Position numbers and translations under genes: made by a program
Shown: in pieces, positions 51,807-60,904 of the stretch
Numbering within the stretch: the stretch's first letter is position 1
How the letters are laid out: each line of letters starts with the position of its first letter
The notes under the pieces: generated by a model
Databases searched by the model: none
What the model was told of the DNA's origin: nothing
What the model saw: only the letters and a program-made list of their open reading frames with translations
Origin: Dehalobacter alkaniphilus
GTDB taxonomy: Bacteria > Bacillota > Desulfitobacteriia > Desulfitobacteriales > Syntrophobotulaceae
Reading direction: 5' to 3'
DNA: 64,000 nucleotides
NCBI GenBank assembly: GCA_040500365.1
Contig: CP148031.1
Location: 682,001 to 746,000 of the forward strand

Positions 51807-52475
51807 ATGGAAAAACGGTATCGGGTTCTGCAGGATATTGTAGAGAAAGAGCTGTCTTATGCGGCCCACGATCTGGATCATGTTATGCGGGTCTATCATC
51901 TTTGTTTGATTCTGGCCGGGCAGCGGGATGATGTCGATACGGAAGTATTGATCCCGGCTGTCCTGCTTCATGATATTGCCAGAGCCAAAGAGGATGAAGA
52001 TAATTCCGGAGAGATCGACCATGCCGTATTGGGTGCGGAAATGGCTGAGAAGATCCTTCAAGACCTAAATTATGATCCGGATTTGAGACAGGAGATCACA
52101 CACTGTATTTTAGCGCACCGGTTCAGAACAGGACATCAGCCGGAGAGCATCGAAGCCAAAATCCTCTTTGATGCCGACAAACTTGATATCATCGGAGCAA
52201 CTGGGATTGCCCGCTCTTTCATGCTTGCTGGCCAGCACGGGGAAAGACTATATCATGAAGTTTCTGTCGAAGAATATCTGAAGGAAAATATCGGTGAGAA
52301 CGGCAGGATTAAAGATGCTTCTAAACATACGACCAACCTGGAATTTGAGCTTAAATTAAGAAAAATACCGGATAGGCTGTATACGGAAGAAGCGAAAGCA
52401 ATCGCCAGAAAAAGGGTCAGATTTATGGAGTCATTTTTCAAGACTTTAGTGGAAGAAGTAACAGGAAATAAATAA
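51807..52475 (+). CDS. HD-domain phosphohydrolase (YpgQ/YedJ type)
   Basis: 222 residues. Metal ligands: AHDLDHVMRV, LLHDIARAKED, and a later FDADKLDIIG, the HD-domain order of the YpgQ group. It probably hydrolyses a nucleotide or similar phosphoester in the cytoplasm. The GGGAGG site is 14 nt from the ATG, longer than usual, and no closer start exists in frame. Followed by the rpoN promoter region. Confidence 0.85.
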   Translation: MEKRYRVLQDIVEKELSYAAHDLDHVMRVYHLCLILAGQRDDVDTEVLIPAVLLHDIARAKEDEDNSGEIDHAVLGAEMAEKILQDLNYDPDLRQEITHCILAHRFRTGHQPESIEAKILFDADKLDIIGATGIARSFMLAGQHGERLYHEVSVEEYLKENIGENGRIKDASKHTTNLEFELKLRKIPDRLYTEEAKAIARKRVRFMESFFKTLVEEVTGNK

Positions 52476-52613
52476 TCGAAATAAATAATCCTTGGAACGA
52501 ATCTGCAAAGCGTTGAAATTGGCTGGAAAATGAAGAATAATTTACATAAAAAAATTAAAAAGCAATAATAGAAAGTATTTTAAATAAGTTGTATACTTGA
52601 ACGTAGGTATCGT

Positions 52614-52630
52614 TTGGCATGAATCTTGCC
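52614..52630 (+). promoter_or_regulatory. Sigma-54-type promoter upstream of rpoN
   Basis: TTGGCATGAATCTTGCC has GG at 52616-52617 and GC at 52628-52629 separated by exactly 10 nt, matching the -24/-12 consensus nearly throughout. It is 128 nt before the rpoN start, with predicted +1 near 52641. Confidence 0.65.
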
Positions 52631-52757
52631 GTAAGGGTCAAGTTGATGTATCATACCCGAGTAAATCCCGGTTTTTAATGTGAAAAGAAAATGAAAATGC
52701 CGTCTGTCCGGGAATCTGTATAGTATTTTAGTTTGATTCAGAAGGTGGAAGGAAAAT

Positions 52758-54143
52758 ATGAGGCAGATACGCCAAGATATATTTCTTGAACAGCAACAGA
52801 GATTGTTCATGACCACTGAACTGCGTCAGGCAATTTCTGTATTGCAGATGTCGACTCTGGAACTAAGCGAGTATATCACAAAAAAAATAGAAGAGAATCC
52901 TTTTCTGGACGAAGATGAACCCGTTGCTGAAAACAATGAGGTTGTCAGCAAGACTGCAATCCGGGTTAATATGGACGACCTGATTGAACATTTCAGCAGC
53001 GACAGCAATATGGGTCATATCTGGAATGAGAAGAATGAAAATAACACCGGATACGAACAATATCTGTCTGATCGGCCAAGTTTACAGGAGCAGCTTGAAT
53101 TACAGTTGAATTTAGAGATCAAAAATCCTGCGGATATTATCATTGGAAACTTTCTGATAGGAAGTATTGATCGGAACGGCTATTTTACAACAGAACTGGA
53201 ATATGTCAGCCAAAAATTGAATGTTGCCGTTGAGAGAGTGGAAGAGGTCCTAAAGGTCATTCATACTTTCTATCCTACCGGCGTAGGTGCCCGAAATCTT
53301 CAGGAATGCCTGCTTCTGCAAATGAGAGCAAACGGCAAGGACAGTGAGCTTGCGGAACAGGTTATTCAAAACTACTTCCAGGAGCTTGCCGACAAAAAAA
53401 TAATGAAAATAGCCAATACCCTCTCCGTGTCTACGAAGCAGGTCCAAGAAGTCTATGATCTTATCAGGACGCTTGATCCCAAACCCGGACTGCAGTTTGG
53501 CGCTGAAAGAAATCCTTTTATCTGGCCTGATGTTACGATTATGAGAGACCAGAACGATTATATGGTTATTGTAAACGACTTTGATTTTAACTATTTGAGA
53601 ATCAATCAGACGTATGTGGATATTCTCCGTAATTCGAATGCGTTATCTGATGATGTAAGAAAATATCTTGAAGAAAAGTTTGATTCCGCTTTGGGACTCA
53701 TCCGCGGAATTGAACAAAGAAGACTGAACATTTACAAAGTTGTGCAAAGTATTGTTGATATTCAAAGAGAATTTTTTGACAATGGCATTGAATATCTGAA
53801 GCCCTTGACCATGAGTCAGGTTGCGGACCTGGTCGGCATCCATGAATCTACGGTAAGCCGGGTCACCTGCAACAAATACGTTCAGACGCCGCGCGGACTG
53901 TTTGCTTTGAAGTATTTCTTTAACTCCGGTGTGGGTTCTTATGACTGCGACAAAATAAGTTCCAAAAGTGTCAAACACTTGATCCAGGATATCATTAATA
54001 AAGAAGACCCGAACCAACCACTGAGCGACCAGGATATTATGATGATGCTTGTGAACAAAGGGATGAGGATCTCCCGGAGAACTGTCAACAAGTACCGTCA
54101 GAGTATGGGGATACCTACAAATTTACACCGTAAAAGATATTAA
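52758..54143 (+). CDS. rpoN: RNA polymerase sigma-54 factor
   Basis: 461 residues: glutamine-rich region I (FLEQQQRLFMTTELRQAISVLQMSTLELSEYI in pieces), acidic region II, core-binding region III, the HTH (TMSQVADLVGIHESTVSRVTCNKYV in part) and the RpoN box near the C-terminus (SRRTVNKYRQSMGIP; the canonical ARRTVAKYRE is slightly changed). It directs transcription from -24/-12 promoters with enhancer-binding activators, none of which is in this window. GGTGGAAGG precedes the ATG. Confidence 0.95.
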   Translation: MRQIRQDIFLEQQQRLFMTTELRQAISVLQMSTLELSEYITKKIEENPFLDEDEPVAENNEVVSKTAIRVNMDDLIEHFSSDSNMGHIWNEKNENNTGYEQYLSDRPSLQEQLELQLNLEIKNPADIIIGNFLIGSIDRNGYFTTELEYVSQKLNVAVERVEEVLKVIHTFYPTGVGARNLQECLLLQMRANGKDSELAEQVIQNYFQELADKKIMKIANTLSVSTKQVQEVYDLIRTLDPKPGLQFGAERNPFIWPDVTIMRDQNDYMVIVNDFDFNYLRINQTYVDILRNSNALSDDVRKYLEEKFDSALGLIRGIEQRRLNIYKVVQSIVDIQREFFDNGIEYLKPLTMSQVADLVGIHESTVSRVTCNKYVQTPRGLFALKYFFNSGVGSYDCDKISSKSVKHLIQDIINKEDPNQPLSDQDIMMMLVNKGMRISRRTVNKYRQSMGIPTNLHRKRY

Positions 54144-54234
54144 TTGTCCAAAGCATTATCGCCTAAACTTACGGGGCACGAGATTCAAGTGGCATTGATG
54201 ATTTTGAACTATATTTGGGTGGAAGATTAATCAA

Positions 54235-54290
54235 TATAATGCGAAGGAACCGCGGGTATTTAATAACATCCACGGTTCCTTCGCATTATA
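54235..54290. terminator. Long hairpin between rpoN and hydA
   Basis: A perfect 18-bp stem (TATAATGCGAAGGAACCG and its complement) with a 20-nt loop. Between converging genes, it probably stops both. Confidence 0.8.
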
Positions 54291-54312
54291 TTTGAATAGG
54301 TAATTCAAGGGA

Positions 54313-54408
54313 GGGTGTATTCAGAGAAGGTATATTCAGATAAAGAGTGTTCATTGGAAGGAGTGTTCAAGGGAAAGTATATTCCAGAAAAGGGTGTTCA
54401 TGGACGGG
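54313..54408. repeat. Six degenerate 16-bp tandem units
   Basis: Units GGGTGTATTCAGAGAA, GGTATATTCAGATAAA, GAGTGTTCATTGGAAG, GAGTGTTCAAGGGAAA, GTATATTCCAGAAAAG and GGTGTTCATGGACGGG follow each other without gaps, sharing a GTGTTCA/GTATATTCA core. The array ends 25 bp before the hydA stop codon. It is not in a reading frame. Confidence 0.55.
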
Positions 54409-54433
54409 GTGCTTTTGCTTCGACATCGCTTTT

Positions 54434-56152
54434 TTAACTGCGGTTGCAATATTGGGTGTGCAAAAGCCTGTGGGATAATTCTCCGAGGGGATCAAGCAGA
54501 AAGTCCTGATATAGTTCCTGTACTGCCGGATTTTCATGTGACTTGCGTAGCGGCATATTTTCATCGACCTGGTACAGGGCTTCGATCCGTCTGGCTCTGA
54601 TCTCATTGGTCGTGCCGTAAGGCTGGCCTCCGCCGCCGATACACCCTCCGGGACAGCACATGACCTCGATGAATGTATAATCGGCCTGGCCGGCTTTGAT
54701 CATTTCCAGGATTCTTTTGGCGTTGGCAAGTCCGTGGGCAATCCCCGCTTTTACTTCCGTTCCGGCAAGATCAACCGAAGCTTCTTTTACGCCGACCATT
54801 CCGCGCACGGCTGTAAAGTTTAAGTCAGTCAGGGTTCTACCTGTAACAACTTCATATACGGTACGCAGGGCTGCTTCCATAACCCCGCCGGTTGCTCCGA
54901 AAATAGCGGCTGCACCTGTTGATATGCCGAGGGGCGAATCAAATTCAGCTTCAGGGAGCATCCGGAAATCAATTCCCTCGTGCTGCAGCATTCTGCCAAG
55001 TTCGCGGGTCGTGAGGACGATATCTACATCCTGGCTGCCGCTTGCATTCATTTCCGGGCGCTCGGCTTCAAATTTTTTAGCGGTACAGGGCATTACGGAA
55101 ACGACAATGATATCCTTGGCTTCAAGGCCGCTGGTCTGAGCATAGTACGTTTTGGCCAGGGCCCCAAACATTTGCTGGGGAGATTTGCAGGTCGACAGAT
55201 GCGGAATTAATTCCGGATAGTAATGTTCCATATATTTGATCCAGCCGGGACTGCAGGAAGTAATCATCGGCAGGACACCGCCGTTTGCTATCCGGTCCAG
55301 TAATTCATGGCCTTCTTCCATGATGGTCAGATCTGCTGAGAAGTCTGTATCAAAAACCCGGTCAAATCCCAGACTGCGCAAAGCAGAAACGAGTTTTCCT
55401 GTCGCGATTTCGCCTGATGGGAATCCAAATTCCTCGGCTAGGGATACCCGGACGGCCGGAGCGACCTGAACGACGACATGTTTTTGGGGATCGGCGAGAG
55501 CTTCCCAGACGCGGTCTGTATCATCTCTTTCATGAATTGCACCTACCGGACAAACCAAAGCACACTGTCCGCACAGCACACAGGCGACATCAGCCAACTG
55601 TTTGCCGTATTCCGGTGAAATGCTGATTTCCGTACTGCGGTTATGACTATAGAGGATTCCAACGTTCTGAATATAGTGGCAGGCTTCCGCGCATCGGCCA
55701 CATTTGATGCATTTATCCGGATTTCTGACCAGCGAGGGAGTTGAGAAATCCTGAGAGAAACTGTGTTTTCTTTTTTCTCCTTGGATATCCCTGACTCCGA
55801 ATTTGGCGGCGATTTGTCTGAGCTCACAGTTGCCGTTGCGGATACAGGTCAGACATTCCTGCGGATGGTCAGCAAAAATTAATTCCAGAATCGTGCGGAC
55901 GGTCTCTCTGACTCTCGGAGAATTCGTCGTGATGTTCATTCCGGCTGTTACCCTAGTGGAACAGGAAGGCACAAGGTTTTTTACGCCTTCTATCTCGACC
56001 ACACAAATCCGGCAATTTGCCTTGACGCGCTGATCAGGATGATGGCAAAGGGTTGGAAGATCAATGCCCTGTTGTCTGGCTGCCTCTAAAATAGTGATTT
56101 CAGGTGCAACTGCCGTTACCTTACCGTTTAGCGTAATATTGATGGTTTGCAT
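54434..56152 (-). CDS. hydA: [FeFe] hydrogenase catalytic subunit
   Basis: 572 residues. N-terminal [2Fe-2S] (Cys36/47/50/64), a His/Cys-ligated [4Fe-4S] (His96, Cys100/103/109), two ferredoxin-type clusters (Cys148-158 and Cys191-201), then the H-cluster domain: TSCSPGW (Cys300), MPCTAKK (Cys356) and VMCCPGGCIGGGGQP (Cys500, Cys504). With HydB and HydC it should couple H2 to NAD(H), possibly bifurcating with ferredoxin. Its start overlaps the hydB stop. No hydEFG maturases are in the window. Confidence 0.95.
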   Translation of the reverse strand: MQTINITLNGKVTAVAPEITILEAARQQGIDLPTLCHHPDQRVKANCRICVVEIEGVKNLVPSCSTRVTAGMNITTNSPRVRETVRTILELIFADHPQECLTCIRNGNCELRQIAAKFGVRDIQGEKRKHSFSQDFSTPSLVRNPDKCIKCGRCAEACHYIQNVGILYSHNRSTEISISPEYGKQLADVACVLCGQCALVCPVGAIHERDDTDRVWEALADPQKHVVVQVAPAVRVSLAEEFGFPSGEIATGKLVSALRSLGFDRVFDTDFSADLTIMEEGHELLDRIANGGVLPMITSCSPGWIKYMEHYYPELIPHLSTCKSPQQMFGALAKTYYAQTSGLEAKDIIVVSVMPCTAKKFEAERPEMNASGSQDVDIVLTTRELGRMLQHEGIDFRMLPEAEFDSPLGISTGAAAIFGATGGVMEAALRTVYEVVTGRTLTDLNFTAVRGMVGVKEASVDLAGTEVKAGIAHGLANAKRILEMIKAGQADYTFIEVMCCPGGCIGGGGQPYGTTNEIRARRIEALYQVDENMPLRKSHENPAVQELYQDFLLDPLGELSHRLLHTQYCNRS

Positions 56153-57438
56153 CAGGCGGTCTCCTCCTCAATGAATGATGGTTTGTTATCACGGCAGGAA
56201 GCAAGATATTCATCCCGGTAATAGGCCAGGGAGGAACGAAGGCTGTTGCCGGCTGCTTGGCCGAGACCGCAGAAGGAAGCTTCCTGAATCGCCCGGGTAT
56301 ACCGCTCCAGCGTGCTAACATCCTGACGCACGGCTTCTCCGGCGAGCAGCCTGTCAAGGATCAGATTGGCCTGACGCAGACCTTCCCGGCAGGGCGTGCA
56401 TTTACCGCAACTTTCATGCAGAAAGAAGCGCAGCCGGTTTTGAACGTTTGACAAGATCGAACGGGTGTCGTCCAAAACAAAGATAGCCCCTGATCCGATC
56501 GTAATCCCGGTTTTGGCACAGGCCAGATATTCCAGCGGGGTAAAAAGCATTTCCGGCGGTATCAGAACGCCGGAAGCGCCGCCAATGTTTACCGCTTTTA
56601 TGGCTTTTCCGGTCTTTGCTCCGCCGCCATATTCGTTGATAATTTGAGCGAAGGTCATTCCGAATGGTACTTCAAATAAACCACGGTTTTGGACATCGCC
56701 GGAAAGCGAGATCAACTTGGTTCCGGGACTGTCCGGTGTACCAAAAGAACGGTACCAGGATGCACTTTTTTCAATGATTTTAGGGATATTTGCAAGCGTT
56801 TCAACATTGTTGATCAACGTGGGTTTTTGCCAGAGACCGGCTTGGGTCGGGTAAGGGGGTTTCAGACGCGGACGGCCTTTTTTGCCCTCGATGGAGGAAA
56901 TTAACGCGGTTTCCTCACCGCAAAGATAGCTTCCGGCACCGGAAAATAGCTTTAAAGACAAGCTGAAACCGCTGCCAAGAATATTGTCTCCAAGGAACCC
57001 GCGGCGCTCGGCTTCTTCAATGCTTTCGTGCAGGATTTTCTGTGCTTCAGGATACTCGTGCCGCACGTAGATATAACCTTCGGAAGCTCCGGCCATAAAC
57101 GCCGCGATGGTGATGCCTTCCAACAGTTGGAAAGGGATATGGGTCATAATGAACCGGTCCTTAAAGGTGCCTGGTTCACCTTCGTCGGCATTGCAAATGA
57201 TATAACGCAGTTTTTCCGTGTTGGCTCGAAGCATTTTTATTTTTTCAGCAGTAGGGAAAGCAGCTCCGCCCCTGCCGCGCAGTCCGGCATCCAATATTTC
57301 TTTCAGGGAAGTTTCAGGACCCTGGGCCAGGGCTTTGGCTAACGCGGAATATCCACCGTTTTGACAATGATGGTCCAAGTCGACATGCCTGCCCGGAGAA
57401 ATATTAAAAATCTGATCGTCATCAAGCATTTTGTTCAT
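56152..57438 (-). CDS. hydB: NuoF-like NADH/flavin subunit of the [FeFe] hydrogenase
   Basis: 428 residues. FMN- and NADH-binding motifs GLRGRGGAAFPTAEK and FSGAGSYLCGEETAL, and a [4Fe-4S] site in ESCGKCTPCREG plus a later Cys (SFCGLG). It is NuoF-sized: the extra N-terminal thioredoxin-like [2Fe-2S] domain and C-terminal ferredoxin domain of larger HydB/HndC proteins are absent. It exchanges electrons with NAD(H). Overlaps hydC by 17 nt and hydA by one. Confidence 0.93.
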   Translation of the reverse strand: MNKMLDDDQIFNISPGRHVDLDHHCQNGGYSALAKALAQGPETSLKEILDAGLRGRGGAAFPTAEKIKMLRANTEKLRYIICNADEGEPGTFKDRFIMTHIPFQLLEGITIAAFMAGASEGYIYVRHEYPEAQKILHESIEEAERRGFLGDNILGSGFSLSLKLFSGAGSYLCGEETALISSIEGKKGRPRLKPPYPTQAGLWQKPTLINNVETLANIPKIIEKSASWYRSFGTPDSPGTKLISLSGDVQNRGLFEVPFGMTFAQIINEYGGGAKTGKAIKAVNIGGASGVLIPPEMLFTPLEYLACAKTGITIGSGAIFVLDDTRSILSNVQNRLRFFLHESCGKCTPCREGLRQANLILDRLLAGEAVRQDVSTLERYTRAIQEASFCGLGQAAGNSLRSSLAYYRDEYLASCRDNKPSFIEEETA

Positions 57439-57901
57439 CCTGATATTCCTTTCTTAAGTCACGGATAATGGCGACCGCAGCTTCCGGAGTCAGGTCACCA
57501 TAGACCGCATCATCAATTTTGATGGCCGGAGACATATAGCAGGCACCAAGGCAATTGACGCTTTCCAGAGAAAAAAGCCCGTCTGCTGTTGTCTGTCCGA
57601 TCTTAATACCGAGTTCCTGTTTAATTGCAGCGAGGATGGAAGCTTTGTTAGCATTTTCACAGGGCGCGTTCGTACATATCCGGATAATGTGTATGCCCCG
57701 TGGTTTCAGGGAGATCTCACTATAGAAAGATGCCGTAGAATAAACTCTGCTTCGGGAGATATTCATTTCCCGGGAAATTTCATTTACGGCTTCTTCACTC
57801 AGATGATTCTGGGGGTCGGCATCCTGAACGGCTAAAATTACTTGAAGCAACAAGGCTTCTTTTTTCCCAAACCAGTTGACAACTTCTTTGATTGCCGTCA
57901 T
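57422..57901 (-). CDS. hydC: NuoE-like [2Fe-2S] subunit of the [FeFe] hydrogenase
   Basis: 159 residues: a helical N-terminus then a thioredoxin-fold [2Fe-2S] domain with ligands in CTNAPCENAN and VNCLGACYMSP. First gene of hydCBA. The ATG lies 160-190 nt downstream of a Rex-type operator. It relays electrons between flavin and the other subunits. Confidence 0.93.
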   Translation of the reverse strand: MTAIKEVVNWFGKKEALLLQVILAVQDADPQNHLSEEAVNEISREMNISRSRVYSTASFYSEISLKPRGIHIIRICTNAPCENANKASILAAIKQELGIKIGQTTADGLFSLESVNCLGACYMSPAIKIDDAVYGDLTPEAAVAIIRDLRKEYQDEQNA

Positions 57902-58238
57902 TTGATCACACTGCCTTTCTGTAACCTTTCTGAAGGAAAGTTTACCTGTGCTTGCTTCAGTGTAATATGGGGCAAAATGTAAATCAAGAATAGTTATTTA
58001 TTTGACAAAATAACAGAATAACAATGCAAAATAATAGACATTGCTAGCAAAGTTATAAATATATTTAACAATGCTGTTAATTATTTAACAATAAATAAGA
58101 AATCTTCCGGTTCAGTTTTAACAGGGAGATTATCAGGGCTATTTGTTGTTTTTCTTGAATTGATTATTCTATTTATATATGCCTATTTGTTCGCCTAATT
58201 GTTGATTGCTTTATGATCTATTCAACAATAATTGCTGT
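57902..58238 (-). promoter_or_regulatory. hydCBA promoter region with Rex-type operator
   Basis: TGTTAATTATTTAACA at 58075-58090 is a perfect Rex-type palindrome (TGTTAA-N4-TTAACA). A third half-site TTAACA lies four bases further left (58065-58070), so half-sites repeat every ten bases. The region between rex and hydC is AT-rich; exact -35/-10 elements are not clear. Confidence 0.65.
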
Positions 58239-58898
58239 TTATGGTTTTTCTTTCAGAGACTCTTCCCTCAGCGACTTTTCCTGAAGGTTGTACCCGAGCA
58301 CCATCAGACAGTCAATCATATGGGTATTTTCCACAATGATATCTTCCGGCATCATCAGTTCGACCGGAGAGAAATTCCATAAGGCTTTAACGCCTAAATC
58401 AGTAACCAACCTGGCGACCTCACCGGCACAATTTTCCGGCACGGTCAAAACCGCAATATCCACAGGGTTTTTGCTCAAAAAATCTGGCAGGTTATCCACG
58501 GGCTGGACCTCAACGTTTCTGATTTTTTCGCCGATCAGTTCAGGCTTGACATCAAAGATCCCGGCAAGTTTAAACCCGCTTTTTTCAAAATTCGCGTGTT
58601 TGGCCAAAGCATGACCCAAACTTCCGGCCCCTATAATGATCATGGTATGAGAATGCTGTAGTCCAAGCAGTTTGTGTATTTCCTGATGCAGAAAACCAAC
58701 ATCATAACCATATCCCTGTAAGCCGTTGCCGCCAAAACAGAAAAAGTCCTGTCTTACCTGAGAAGAGGTCAGACCCATTCGGTTGCCCAAATCTTTAGAG
58801 GAAATCCTGCTGATTCCCAATTGCAGCAGTGTTGAAAGATACCGGTAATATCTGGGCAAACGTTTTACAACCTGACTGGATAGTTTCTTTTCGTCCAT
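58239..58898 (-). CDS. rex: Redox-sensing repressor Rex
   Basis: 219 residues. N-terminal winged helix (KRLPRYYRYLSTLLQLGISRISSKDL in pieces, GLTSSQVRQDFFCFG) and a C-terminal Rossmann fold (IIGAGSLGHALAKHANFE, IFDVKPELIG, LTVPENCAGEVA). Rex binds TGTTAA-N4-TTAACA sites when NAD is high and releases them when NADH rises. One such site lies between rex and hydCBA on the same strand. ATG 58898 has GAGG upstream; a GTG 12 nt earlier is too close to it. Confidence 0.93.
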   Translation of the reverse strand: MDEKKLSSQVVKRLPRYYRYLSTLLQLGISRISSKDLGNRMGLTSSQVRQDFFCFGGNGLQGYGYDVGFLHQEIHKLLGLQHSHTMIIIGAGSLGHALAKHANFEKSGFKLAGIFDVKPELIGEKIRNVEVQPVDNLPDFLSKNPVDIAVLTVPENCAGEVARLVTDLGVKALWNFSPVELMMPEDIIVENTHMIDCLMVLGYNLQEKSLREESLKEKP

Positions 58899-58910
58899 CG
58901 ACAGTTTCAC

Positions 58911-59400
58911 CTCAAAATTGAATAATACGCAGTATAGTATATCATAATTTCGAAGTCTCGGGATGGGAACCGATAATTTTTTAGTCTGAGAATTGCTGGA
59001 TAATCTGTCTATTCCAGCTAATTTCTAAATCTGGAGGCAATAGATGAACAACAAATTCCTGTTTTGAAAACTTTTATGACTCAATTTTTAACAAATGATA
59101 TCATTGCTTAACAAAACGAAAAAATGCTTGGTGATAACATGATGGGCATTTCTCAAGGCTTGCAGGGTTATTAACGCTGTTAAACGAAGTAAATTTGAAA
59201 CGGGCACATATTTAGCATTGATTATTGAATAAGGAACGAGTAAGATAAGTATAATCTTATCCTACCATGCCATTACCGTTGGGTGTGTTCCTTCCCTTTA
59301 TATAACCCTACTAGGAGTGTTCACCTAGTAGGGTACCCCCTTCAATTGCTGAAGCGAATATAAGCAAAGGAGTCGGCGGATCACAACATTAGAATATTTT
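58911..59400. other. Long intergenic region upstream of the molybdenum-cofactor genes
   Basis: No gene seen. Contains GATAAG-TATAAT-CTTATC (59242-59259), and a strong 11-bp hairpin ACCCTACTAGG/CCTAGTAGGGT with loop AGTGTTCA at 59305-59334, followed by ACCCCC rather than a T-run. TTAACGCTGTTAA near 59172 is another short palindrome. Confidence 0.4.
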
Positions 59401-59401
59401 T

Positions 59402-59468
59402 CTCCGAGCCTTGGATCCTAAAGTTGCAATGCTGCTATGGATGCAAGGTCTGGACAAAGTCCACGGAG
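59402..59468 (+). ncRNA. Candidate molybdenum (tungsten) cofactor riboswitch
   Basis: CTCCG at 59402-59406 pairs with CGGAG at 59464-59468 to close the element. Inside are GAGCCTTGGATCC, GCAAGGTC and the small hairpin GGAC-AAA-GTCC immediately before the closing stem, features I associate with Moco RNAs. A terminator and then moeA follow. Identification is from position and partial motif recall; it needs a covariance-model check. Confidence 0.5.
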
Positions 59469-59539
59469 TAGTAGAAGAAATTCTGTTACTTGCTGTATTG
59501 CGAAGGAGATGTGAAAAGAATTGGTTTGTTTGCCGAGCC

Positions 59540-59576
59540 AAAAATCTTTATCCTGCATGTCCGTGCAGGATTTTTG
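59540..59576 (+). terminator. Terminator between the candidate riboswitch and moeA
   Basis: ATCCTGCA and TGCAGGAT around loop TGTCCG, then TTTTG; an outer AAAATC/ATTTT pairing extends it. It ends 12 nt before the moeA ribosome site, so it must be conditionally bypassed. Confidence 0.8.
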
Positions 59577-59597
59577 TGATTAATAAGGAGGATATGC

Positions 59598-60815
59598 ATG
59601 CAAAAAAATATTTCGTTGGAAGAAGCCCAAAGTTTGATATTTGATTATTGTCCTTTGACCGAAAAGGAGAATAATCATTTAGCGGATACCCTTGGTAGAG
59701 TGCTGGCAGAGGATATTGTTGCCAGGGAAAACATTCCGCCGTTTTCGCGTTCACCTTATGACGGTTTTGTTTTCAGGGCCGAAGATACTGCGGGAGCCAG
59801 CGAAGCTAATCCGGTCACCTTTGAGGTGATTGAAGAAGTGCCGGCAGGTTATACGGCCCAAAACGCTGTCAGCAAGGGTCAGGCAATTAAAATTTTGACA
59901 GGAGCTCCGATCCCTGAAGGCGCGGATGCAGTTGTCAAATTTGAAGAGGTAGAAGTTCAGGGTAGCAAGATATCTGTTTCAAAGGCCTTCATGCACGGTG
60001 AAGATATCGTGCCTGCGGGTGAAGATATTGCCGTAGGTGATCTGATAGCGGCTGAGGGAAACGTTGTTACGGCACCGCTGATGGGGCTGATGGCCTCCCT
60101 CGGTATTGCGGAAGTACTGGTTTATAAACGTCCAAAAATTGCGATTATCTCTACTGGAGATGAACTGCGTGATGTAACGGAGCCTTTAGCTCCCGGTAAG
60201 ATCCGAAACAGCAACAGCTATACACTCCAAGGCTATCTCCGTTCACTTGGTGTAGAGCCTGTCGTGATGGGGATCTGCAAAGACAAAAAAGAAGATGTTG
60301 CAGCCCTGGTTGAAGAGGCTTGGAAGCAGGCCGAATTGGTACTGACGACCGGAGGCGTATCGGTGGGAGACTATGACGTGATCCGGCATGCAGCCGATTA
60401 TCTTGGCGCCAAAACACTTTTCTGGAAAATTGAGATTAAACCGGGCTCACCGTGTCTAGCCGCAGTGAAGGACGGGAAGATGCTGATCGGCCTGTCAGGC
60501 AATCCGGCCGCAGCAATGGTAACTTTTCAGCTGATGGCTGTCCCCTACATTAAAAAAATGACTGGCAGAAAGGATTATTGTTATCGAAAGATTGAAGTGA
60601 CCCTGAAGAAGGATTTCCGAAAATCAAGTCCTCGCCGAAGATTTTTACGTGGCAGAATGCTTTACGAGAATGGTATGGTCATCATGGAATCGACCGGAGA
60701 ACAAGGCAATGGTGTGCTGCGCTCCATGCTCGGCTGTGATATCCTAGCGGAAATTCCGGAAAAGAGCGGACCAGTCAAAGCCGGTGAAAAATTAACCGCT
60801 TATATCATTGAATAG
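59598..60815 (+). CDS. moeA: Molybdopterin molybdenumtransferase
   Basis: 405 residues, four-domain MoeA. FSRSPYDGFVFRAEDT near residue 55, the FEEVE segment, the molybdopterin-binding domain (ISTGDELRD, GGVSVGDYD, LSGNPAAAMV) and a C-terminal beta domain. It inserts molybdate (or tungstate) into adenylylated molybdopterin. AAGGAGG is 6 nt before ATG. First gene after the candidate riboswitch. Confidence 0.94.
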   Translation: MQKNISLEEAQSLIFDYCPLTEKENNHLADTLGRVLAEDIVARENIPPFSRSPYDGFVFRAEDTAGASEANPVTFEVIEEVPAGYTAQNAVSKGQAIKILTGAPIPEGADAVVKFEEVEVQGSKISVSKAFMHGEDIVPAGEDIAVGDLIAAEGNVVTAPLMGLMASLGIAEVLVYKRPKIAIISTGDELRDVTEPLAPGKIRNSNSYTLQGYLRSLGVEPVVMGICKDKKEDVAALVEEAWKQAELVLTTGGVSVGDYDVIRHAADYLGAKTLFWKIEIKPGSPCLAAVKDGKMLIGLSGNPAAAMVTFQLMAVPYIKKMTGRKDYCYRKIEVTLKKDFRKSSPRRRFLRGRMLYENGMVIMESTGEQGNGVLRSMLGCDILAEIPEKSGPVKAGEKLTAYIIE

Positions 60816-60904
60816 AAGCAAAATGAAAAAGTTGGAATTCAATAAGAATGGGAATCAAATAAGAAGCTGTTATAGGATTTTATGGCCTAAGGAGATGAAT
60901 AAAA

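Noticed and set aside
59033..59075. Small ORF after GGAGGCAATAG upstream of the Moco genes
   Set aside because: It is only ten codons long before a stop, so it is not a credible gene; the site may be coincidental.
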